Positions 57,900 through 64,000 of a DNA stretch of 64,000 bases are shown here, in pieces (within the stretch, counting starts at the first letter, position 1; each line of letters starts with the position of its first letter). The position numbers and the translations under genes are program-made. A model generated the notes under the pieces. The model saw nothing but the letters and a program-made list of their open reading frames with translations, was not told the origin of the DNA and searched no databases. Source of the stretch: Henriciella aquimarina (GTDB lineage: Bacteria; Pseudomonadota; Alphaproteobacteria; Caulobacterales; Hyphomonadaceae); the NCBI RefSeq assembly GCF_002088975.1, contig NZ_NCST01000077.1, positions 1 to 64,000 of the forward strand. The letters are read 5' to 3'.

Positions 57900-59089
57900 T
57901 GGAGAAGCCGGCCAACACCTACGGCAAGCCGCTGGCCAGCGGTGAAACCTTCTGGGCCTGGCAGCCGAACTCGAAGGATCGCAAGCGCGGGTGCCCACTC
58001 GGCTATACCGCGCTCGGCACAGATACGCTTGAGGCCTTCAGGAAGGCGAAAGACCTGAACCAGCAGCTGAAGGACTGGCGCGCCGGGATTAGGCAGGAAG
58101 ATTCCGGGGTCGGCACACTCGATTGGTTGCTGACGCAGTTCCTCTTGAGCGAGAACCTTGTCGACAAGTCGAAGTCGCTGATCGACGGATACAAGACCCG
58201 GGCGAAACAGGTCCGCGAGCTGCGCAGCAACAAGACCGGCCGGGCGGTGAAGGATGCGCGCCTCTCCGACCTCACCGGCATGCACGCGCTCAACATCTAC
58301 AAGGCGCTGAAGAAGAAATACTCGCTCGATATGGCGAACCGGATCATGAAGATGCTTGCCCTGGCATGGGACGACCAGCATGTCTTCCACGAGAAGATCA
58401 TCCCCCAGTCGAACCCCTTCCGGAAGGTGCGCAAGACTCATCACGAGGCCTCGGAGACGCAGGAGGCGACATATGCCGAGCTGCAGTCGACCATATCGGC
58501 GCTGATCGCCGAAGGAGAGATCGGGCTGGCCATCGGCGCCCGGCTCTGCTGGGACTTCCATATTCGACCCACGCAGGTCTTCTCCACCTGCCTGAGCGAT
58601 CACTATCGCCCCAGGCACCGAGAGCACCTCTTCTGGATTGCCGCGGACAAGACCAGCCACCGCAAATCGCTGAACCGCAAGGTCTCGGCCTGGTTCGCCC
58701 TCGATGACAGAAACGAGGGCGGCCAATGGGAATGCATGTTCCCGGAACTCGACGCGCTGATGAAGATGCGCCCCTATGAAGGCGGCCTGCTCTGCCAGCG
58801 CCAGAACGTCGCGAAGAATGGCAAGCCCTATGGTGAGTTCGGCGAGATCAAGCAGGCCGACAAGAAGCTGAAGCGCATCCGGGAAAAGTACGAACTGCCC
58901 GAGCACATCACGTTTGAAGCTTTCCGGCATGGCGGCCTGACAGAAGTCGGCGAGGTCGTGCCGGACACGCTTTTCCTCTCCCGCTCGCTGCACCAGAAGC
59001 GGGAGACCGCGAACCGATACATCCACCGGAATATGGACCAGTCGACGCGGGCGCAAAAACTGCGCCTGGCCAGCCGGAAAGACGGCTAA
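57899..59089 (+). CDS. int: Tyrosine integrase
   Basis: 396 residues from GTG 57899, which overlaps the xis stop by one base; GAGGA lies nine bases upstream. The catalytic core includes GARLCWDFHIRPTQVF (Arg I), EAFRHGGLTEVG (Arg II) and LHQKRETANRYIHRN with the nucleophilic Tyr. It acts on the tRNA-Met site 94 bases away. A GTG start after a coupled stop would keep int low. Confidence 0.93.
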   Translation: MEKPANTYGKPLASGETFWAWQPNSKDRKRGCPLGYTALGTDTLEAFRKAKDLNQQLKDWRAGIRQEDSGVGTLDWLLTQFLLSENLVDKSKSLIDGYKTRAKQVRELRSNKTGRAVKDARLSDLTGMHALNIYKALKKKYSLDMANRIMKMLALAWDDQHVFHEKIIPQSNPFRKVRKTHHEASETQEATYAELQSTISALIAEGEIGLAIGARLCWDFHIRPTQVFSTCLSDHYRPRHREHLFWIAADKTSHRKSLNRKVSAWFALDDRNEGGQWECMFPELDALMKMRPYEGGLLCQRQNVAKNGKPYGEFGEIKQADKKLKRIREKYELPEHITFEAFRHGGLTEVGEVVPDTLFLSRSLHQKRETANRYIHRNMDQSTRAQKLRLASRKDG

Positions 59090-59092
59090 ATC

Positions 59093-59155
59093 TTCGGACC
59101 CTGCGCCGGATCGTCAATGTCTACGGGCCGTGAACAAACGGGGAAAAGGTCCGAA
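59093..59155. repeat. Inverted TTCGGACC pair, candidate integrase arm sites
   Basis: TTCGGACC at 59093-59100 and its reverse complement GGTCCGAA at 59148-59155 lie between int and attR. The same word recurs three times inside attL. Confidence 0.5.
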
Positions 59156-59182
59156 GGACTCAATAAAAACAAGGTCGATCCA

Positions 59183-59234
59183 ATGACTCATAATCATGAG
59201 GTCGGGAGTTCAAGTCTCCCTCCAACCACCATTC
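59183..59234. repeat. attR, 52-bp direct repeat
   Basis: Copy of 5956-6007. It is a tRNA-Met 3' fragment only, with no 5' half, so it is not a second tRNA gene. Confidence 0.95.
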
Positions 59235-60193
59235 CTTTTTCCTTTCATTTCTGATCCCCGCTTCCTGTCCTGCTCCCGTATCGGCGCTTTGCGCCTCACA
59301 TGGAGCGGGCTCAGGGCTGCCTCCTTTCATTTTGATCCCCGCTTCGGCTTCGCCTGCGCGATGGATCGCGCTCAGGGCTGCCCCTTGCCCGATCACCCCG
59401 GCGAAGGCCGGGGCCTCAGGCGATTGAAGCGGTCCGCTTGCGGCCCGGGATCCCGGCCTGCGCCGGGATGAGCGGCGTGAAAGCAGCACCAAACCCGCCA
59501 CGCGGTCTCCCGCTGGCGCTCTCGCTTCGCCCCGAAAGACAGGGCCGGGCGCGTCCTGAAGGGACGCTGATGGACTGCCGCTCTTTCGAGACGGCGTGTA
59601 AGCGCCCGTTGAGGACGCGCCCTGCGAAGGGTGTCGGCCGTTCGGGTGTCCCTTCCCGGCCCATCTCGGTAACGGTCTGCAACGCCAGGCTGCTGGCGTC
59701 CGCCTCGGTCCCACATGATGCTCACCGCCGGACGGGGCGTTAGGCCCGCCCGCAGCCAAAAGTCACCTTCGCACCCCCACCGCCATCCGGCCGGTCCGGA
59801 CCGCCCTGTCAGAGCGATGGGGTGGGAGGGTTATAGCTGGCAGGGGAGAGGGGCGGATGGATTTCCGCTCATCCACAACGCAAACCGATTCGCGTCGGCG
59901 TTGTATTTTGGCGAATTCCACCGCTTTTCTGGAGCATCCGCTTGGAAAACTACAGCGAATCCGATAGGGAATGCGTATAGTAGAGTATATGTGTAGAGTG
60001 CCTAAGGGAGACCTGTCTGGTCTCCCTTTTTCATTTGGCCCTGTTGTTGCAATTACAGGCACGCCGTCTGCATCGGGCGTTTGCCGCGACTCGCCGCCGG
60101 CACTAGGTTCAGACTTCTGTTTTGCGTTGAAGGGGCGTTCTGCTGCCAGATCAGTTTCAAGAGACAACCGGGCCGTCGCCGGGCGCCGCCCCG
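59235..60193. other. Host intergenic region with palindromes
   Basis: No convincing gene. It starts with an imperfect repeat pair (CCTTTCATT followed by TGATCCCCGCTTC, near 59241 and 59323). CCCCGGC/GCCGGGG (59396-59413) and ATCCCGG/CCGGGAT (59450-59469) are REP-like palindromes. All open frames here look like GC-rich shadows. Confidence 0.6.
60006..60031 (+). terminator. Perfect intrinsic terminator
   Basis: GGGAGACC (60006-60013), loop TGTCT, GGTCTCCC (60019-60026), then TTTTT. It has no gene immediately upstream; TATAGT at 59976-59981 may be a -10 of a very short transcript. Confidence 0.82.
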
Positions 60194-60973
60194 ATGGAGA
60201 CCTGGTGTACGGTCAACGGGCTGAAGCTGCGCGCCATTGTCTGGCACGGGGACCGGCCGGGCCTGCCCATCGTTTTCCTGAACGGTGTCGGCACGAGCCT
60301 CGAAATCGTCGTGCCCTTTGCCGAACGCTTTTCCGGGCGGCGCTTCATTGCGCTGGAAATGCCGGGCGCGGGCCTGACGCCGGCGACCGACATGCCGCTG
60401 CCGCCGCCCATCCTCGCCCGGATCGTCATCGATGCCGTCGCCCAGCTCGGCGCCCGGCATTTCGACCTGATCGGCCTGTCGCTTGGCGGCGCGCTTGCCC
60501 AGCAGATCACCCTGCAATACCGCGCGAGCGTCGCGCGGCTCATCCTGGCGGGCACCTGTTCGGGCGTCAGCATGGTGCCGCATGACTGGACCGAGGAAAG
60601 CCTGGTGCGCTCGATGAACCCGTTCGCGGCCGTGATCGACGACCTGATGAGCGATATGTCCGGGCCGCACCTGAAGCCACTGATCTGGCCGACGCTGACA
60701 TCGGTGGCCAACCAGTTCGCGTCCTTTGCGGGCTGGTCGAGCCTGCCCTTCCTGCCGCTGCTGACGGCGCCGACGCTGATCCTGGCGGGCGCGCGCGACC
60801 GCATCGTGCCGGCGGCCAATGCGCTTCAGCTATCGGCCTTCATCCCGCGCGCGCAGCACCACATCCTGCCGGATGCCGGCCATATGTTCCCGTTCACCGA
60901 ACCGGAACGCACGGCCAGCCATATTCAGCGTTTCTTCGAAAACGCCCCGCTGAGCGAAGCGCAGGCCGCCTGA
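60194..60973 (+). CDS. Alpha/beta hydrolase
   Basis: 259 residues. Nucleophile elbow GLSLGG, acid in AGARDRIVP and His in DAGHMFPF complete the triad. Resembles hydrolases of polyhydroxyalkanoate metabolism; substrate not determined. Confidence 0.85.
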   Translation: METWCTVNGLKLRAIVWHGDRPGLPIVFLNGVGTSLEIVVPFAERFSGRRFIALEMPGAGLTPATDMPLPPPILARIVIDAVAQLGARHFDLIGLSLGGALAQQITLQYRASVARLILAGTCSGVSMVPHDWTEESLVRSMNPFAAVIDDLMSDMSGPHLKPLIWPTLTSVANQFASFAGWSSLPFLPLLTAPTLILAGARDRIVPAANALQLSAFIPRAQHHILPDAGHMFPFTEPERTASHIQRFFENAPLSEAQAA

Positions 60974-60977
60974 ACGA

Positions 60978-61571
60978 TCAGGCGATTTCCTTGCGGCTGG
61001 TGACGATCTTGCCGACCAGACCATACTCGACGGCCTCTTCGGCGCTCATCCAGTAGTCGCGGTCGGTGTCTTCCTTGATCTTTTCCAGCGGCTGGCCGGT
61101 GGCTTCCGCGAAGATCATGTTCAGACGCTCGCGCATGCGCACGATCTCACGCACCTGGATGTCGATGTCGGACGCCTGACCGCCAAAGCCGCCCCGCGGT
61201 TCATGCAGCAGGAAGCGGGTGTTCGGCAGCGAGAAGCGATGCTCCTTCTTGGCGGCGGCATAGATCAGCGCGCCGGCCGAGGCGACCCAGCCCGAGCCGA
61301 GCACCATGACGGGCGCTTCGACGAACTTGATCATGTCGTGGATCATGTCGCCCGATTCGACGTGGCCGCCGGGCGAGGAGACAACGAGCAGGATCGGCTT
61401 GTCGCTCTTGGAGCCAAGCGCCAGAAGGCGCTCGCAGACCCGCCGGGCCTGCTTGTCGTCAATGCCGCCGGTCAGAAGAACCGTGCGGGAATCGAACAGC
61501 GCTTCCTCAAGGAAGGCGTTCGGCTCGCTCATCGGTTTGCTCTCTTGTTCGTCGTCGAGCTTCGTCGTCAT
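60978..61571 (-). CDS. clpP: ClpP-like protease subunit
   Basis: 197 residues. Catalytic Ser in SGWVASAGALI, His in RFLLHEPRGG and a downstream Asp. The sequence is divergent from main ClpP and likely a second ClpP. It forms a barrel protease with a Clp ATPase. Confidence 0.9.
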   Translation of the reverse strand: MTTKLDDEQESKPMSEPNAFLEEALFDSRTVLLTGGIDDKQARRVCERLLALGSKSDKPILLVVSSPGGHVESGDMIHDMIKFVEAPVMVLGSGWVASAGALIYAAAKKEHRFSLPNTRFLLHEPRGGFGGQASDIDIQVREIVRMRERLNMIFAEATGQPLEKIKEDTDRDYWMSAEEAVEYGLVGKIVTSRKEIA

Positions 61572-61643
61572 GATCACTCCGTCAAAACAGGTCCGACGCC
61601 ATAGGTGAGGCGCCCTAAGCCTGTGGTCAAGCGCCTTGCTGAG

Positions 61644-63674
61644 CTATTCCGGCGTATGCGTCACCGAGACACCGAAATCCTCCACAATTTCTGCAGGTTC
61701 GGCCTCGGAGTCCATGCTTTCCAGATACTCGAAGGTGATCGGCTGGACCGGGTCGCTGACAAGCTCGAGGCTGCCGCCGGATGTCTCGTAATAGAGCGCG
61801 ACGGATTCGATCCAGTCGGCGGCCTGCGGCACCTGCTGGGCGACGACCTGCTTGCCCGAGCGGATCATGGTGGCGAGGAAACTGCGCATCTGGGCGGGCT
61901 CCATGCCGCCGAGTGTCGCGCCCCAGCCTTCCTGCGGATAGAGCTTGCCGATGGCGTTGGCGTAACCGAACAGCTTGTCATAGCCGCCCTCGTCGGCCTC
62001 GAAGAACCGCGCCCCCTTGAAGGCGAAGGTTTCCTGGAAGGCGTCTTCCAGCGCGGCCTCGATATCCTCGGCCTCCAGCGCTTCCTGCATGCGCGCATAG
62101 GCCGGCAGGACGATATCGAAGCTGGTGGCGCCCTCGCCGAGCCCCTCCGACGTCATGTCGAAGCTGAAGGCGCTGTCGCCGGTGCCCTCGTCCCAGGTCC
62201 AGGAGGCGCTGGTGTCGAAGGGGATGGTGGACAGGCCGAACTCGTCGAGCTTGTCGACGGCGCTGCGCAGCTTGTCGAGCATCTCCTGGCCTTCGGCGGG
62301 GGACGGCTCGCCCTCTTCCGGGGCGGCCTCGTCATCGCTGCCGGCCTCGAGCGCGGCTTCGGGAATGAAGCCGATGGCGAAATTGGCGACCTCTTCGGCA
62401 CCAAGCTCCGCGCCCGTCATGTCGAGGGTGAGCTTTTCGGGGAGCAGCCAGGCAAAGTCGCGCGCGTCGACCATCACGCTGTCGGCCTCGAAAACCTCGC
62501 CGTCATTGAGCGTGAGCGCATAGTCGCGCGCCTGCCAGGTGCCGAGGCTGATAAGGTCCTTTTCCTCCATCATCGGGAACTCGCTGCGGGCGAGATAGCC
62601 CGCCAGCTTGTCGAGCTTCAGCCCCTCATAAGCCATAAAGGCCGTCGTCTCGACCTGGTCGTAGGAGATGCCGTCCTCGAAGCCGGCCTCGGCCAGTTCT
62701 CCGGTCTCGTCGCTGACGCGCATCGACTGGGCCTGGCGGGAGCCGACGACCACGGCGCGGCCGATATCGAGGCCGTCGAGATCCTCATAACCGTAGAAAT
62801 CCCAGCTGATGTCGGCAGTCTGGTTGACGCCGGGCTGGTCCATTTCGAAGCGCACGGAGGTGTCGTAGGCGGCCGCGGTATCGATGCTGAGCGAGCGCCA
62901 GACGGCAATGACCTGCTGGCCGAGCCGTAGGGCATCGAGCGCCATCTGGCGGTCTTCGGCCTCGTCTGCGTCCAGCTCTTCTTCCTGGGAAAGCCCGGTC
63001 TTGTCGAAGAAATCGTCGCTGACGGGCTTGAAATCGAACGGGCGCAGGGAGACCTCGCTTATCACCATCTGCCCGATCATGGACTCGAAGGTGTCGACAT
63101 TGAGCTCGAAGTCCTCGGCAAGGTCGGACTCGGCCTCCTCGTCGATCTCTTCCTCGAGGGCGTCGAACAGCATGTTCATCGCGCCGGCCATGCCGAAATA
63201 GCTGACATTGCGCGCTTCCAGCCGGTTGAAGGCAAGCCCGGATTCCTCAAGACGCTCACCGCGCAGGCGGGCGGCGATGAGATCGCTATTGAGGCCCCAG
63301 ACTTCCACTTCATCGGCGCCGATGCCGAATTCCGGATCGGTGGCAAACGTCACCTTGAAGCCGGAGAAGACCGTCGCGCCGCTCGCCGCATCGAAGGATT
63401 TGTCGTCCCAGGAGATCGAGATGAGATCGGGCGTCGCCTCGTTGATCGCGGTGAGATCGGCTTCCAGGCCGCCCTCGAGGCTGAACACCTCCTCGGCGAG
63501 GCCCTCCAGGCCGGCGATGGAGGCTTTCCAGTCGTCTGTCCCGGCGGCGTCCTTATCGGCCGGCTTGGCCGGGGTTTCCTTCGCCTCGGGCGGCTCGTTC
63601 GCCGCCGTTGTCTGGCCACAGGCCGAAAGCGAGCCGGCCACCAGCAGGGCGCTCATCCATGTCAGGTGTTTCAT
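61644..63674 (-). CDS. Large lipoprotein of unknown function
   Basis: 676 residues with a lipobox SLSACGQ (Cys19). Acidic throughout, beta-rich. The ATG at 63674 has the signal peptide directly behind it. Resembles large lipoproteins common in Hyphomonadaceae, role unknown. Confidence 0.72.
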   Translation of the reverse strand: MKHLTWMSALLVAGSLSACGQTTAANEPPEAKETPAKPADKDAAGTDDWKASIAGLEGLAEEVFSLEGGLEADLTAINEATPDLISISWDDKSFDAASGATVFSGFKVTFATDPEFGIGADEVEVWGLNSDLIAARLRGERLEESGLAFNRLEARNVSYFGMAGAMNMLFDALEEEIDEEAESDLAEDFELNVDTFESMIGQMVISEVSLRPFDFKPVSDDFFDKTGLSQEEELDADEAEDRQMALDALRLGQQVIAVWRSLSIDTAAAYDTSVRFEMDQPGVNQTADISWDFYGYEDLDGLDIGRAVVVGSRQAQSMRVSDETGELAEAGFEDGISYDQVETTAFMAYEGLKLDKLAGYLARSEFPMMEEKDLISLGTWQARDYALTLNDGEVFEADSVMVDARDFAWLLPEKLTLDMTGAELGAEEVANFAIGFIPEAALEAGSDDEAAPEEGEPSPAEGQEMLDKLRSAVDKLDEFGLSTIPFDTSASWTWDEGTGDSAFSFDMTSEGLGEGATSFDIVLPAYARMQEALEAEDIEAALEDAFQETFAFKGARFFEADEGGYDKLFGYANAIGKLYPQEGWGATLGGMEPAQMRSFLATMIRSGKQVVAQQVPQAADWIESVALYYETSGGSLELVSDPVQPITFEYLESMDSEAEPAEIVEDFGVSVTHTPE

Positions 63675-63693
63675 CCTATCCTCCCTTCGGCCT

Positions 63694-64000
63694 CTAATGG
63701 CCACTAAAAGAAACAAGCGCGGCGACATCGAGCCCCAGCGCTTTCAGTTTGCCGCTGCCGCCGAGTTCCGGCAGGTCGACCAGAAACACGGCCGATGCGA
63801 TATCGGCCCCGCCCCGGCGCAGCAGTTTGACCCCGGCTTCGGCCGTGCCGCCGGTCGCGATCAGATCATCGACCAGCAGGACTTTCTCGCCCGGCTCGAC
63901 GCCGTCAGTGTGCATGTGCAGGGCGTCGCTGCCATATTCGAGCTCATAAGGCTCGCTCCAGGTTTCATAGGGCAGCTTACCCGGTTTCCGGAGCGGCAGG
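63694..64000 (-). CDS. apt: Adenine phosphoribosyltransferase (C-terminal part)
   Basis: Cut by the right window edge; the frame stays open through base 64000. [17 protein letters not shown] is the PRPP-binding loop and [12 protein letters not shown] is typical of Apt. It salvages adenine to AMP. Confidence 0.93.
   Translation of the reverse strand, partial: LPLRKPGKLPYETWSEPYELEYGSDALHMHTDGVEPGEKVLLVDDLIATGGTAEAGVKLLRRGGADIASAVFLVDLPELGGSGKLKALGLDVAALVSFSGH

Larger units (their letters stand above)
5956..59234. mobile_element. Integrated siphovirus prophage (about 53 kb)
   Basis: Bounded by a 52-bp perfect direct repeat that includes the 3' half of tRNA-Met. It contains integrase and excisionase at the right end, a CI/Cro immunity region, RecT, RusA, terminase, portal, capsid, decoration, protease, tail tube, frameshifting chaperone, a 1121-residue tape measure, tail tip proteins and an M15 endolysin. 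No structural module looks missing. It carries cargo at four or more places: HigBA and ParB/S24/RHH, two HNH genes, an intein with an antisense endonuclease, and TnpB. Confidence 0.95.

Noticed and set aside
6000-59000. CRISPR array
   Set aside because: No run of regularly spaced identical repeats was seen; the short repeats are operators, att sites or start cassettes.
57782-59056. 424-codon minus-strand frame over integrase
   Set aside because: Shadow of the integrase, which has its catalytic residues.
59183-59234. Second tRNA-Met gene
   Set aside because: Only the anticodon stem to CCA part is present; it is the attR repeat.
61605-62930. 441-codon plus-strand frame over the large lipoprotein
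   Set aside because: Repetitive Gly/Val/Glu shadow; the minus strand has a signal peptide and lipobox.

Overview
The window is a high-GC alphaproteobacterial chromosome segment carrying one complete-looking siphovirus prophage of about 53 kb. The flanking genes (ELM1-family protein, CDF cation exporter, thioredoxin reductase, Sel1 and TPR periplasmic proteins, LhgO-like oxidase, second-type ClpP, large lipoprotein, adenine phosphoribosyltransferase) suggest the Hyphomonadaceae/Maricaulales. That placement is inferred from family composition, not from a marker gene.

Layout. 1-5833: host genes. 5928-6004: tRNA-Met (CAT), whose 3' part is the left arm of a 52-bp direct repeat (attL 5956-6007, attR 59183-59234). 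5956-59234: prophage. 6.1-8.7 kb holds a lysis/end module. 8.7-13.5 kb holds tail tip and fibre genes. 13.5-17.5 kb is a cargo island with HigBA, a ParB-like protein, an HTH-less S24 protein, a divergent RHH regulator and a lipoprotein. 17.6-25.5 kb holds the tape measure, a frameshifting tail chaperone, the tail tube and connectors. 25.8-36.9 kb holds capsid, decoration protein, protease/scaffold, a small sugar-modification cluster, MuF, portal and terminase. 37.0-38.2 kb is a TnpB element. 38.3-47.2 kb is the leftward early operon for replication and recombination. 47.2-49.1 kb is the immunity region. 49.1-59.1 kb is the rightward early operon ending in excisionase and integrase. 59.2-64 kb returns to host genes.

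How it works together. A CI-like S24 repressor and a Cro-like protein face each other across three 17-bp operators spaced 24 bp apart. Two more copies of the same operator lie before the rightward operon, so one repressor probably silences both early operons. Head, tail and lysis genes all read leftward towards attL. A strong hairpin separates them from the leftward early operon.

Most striking observation. The MuF minor head gene is interrupted by a 324-residue intein at its conserved C-terminal cysteine. The intein has no recognisable endonuclease of its own. Instead the opposite strand of its coding region carries a complete gene for an HTH plus PD-(D/E)XK-type nuclease, lying wholly inside the intein boundaries and in exact codon register. 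Two further antisense HNH homing-endonuclease genes sit between tail genes. They share an upstream hairpin whose stems are conserved but whose 14-bp interior is exactly inverted between the copies. The portal protein also carries a C-terminal 2H phosphoesterase domain resembling the anti-CBASS protein Acb1.
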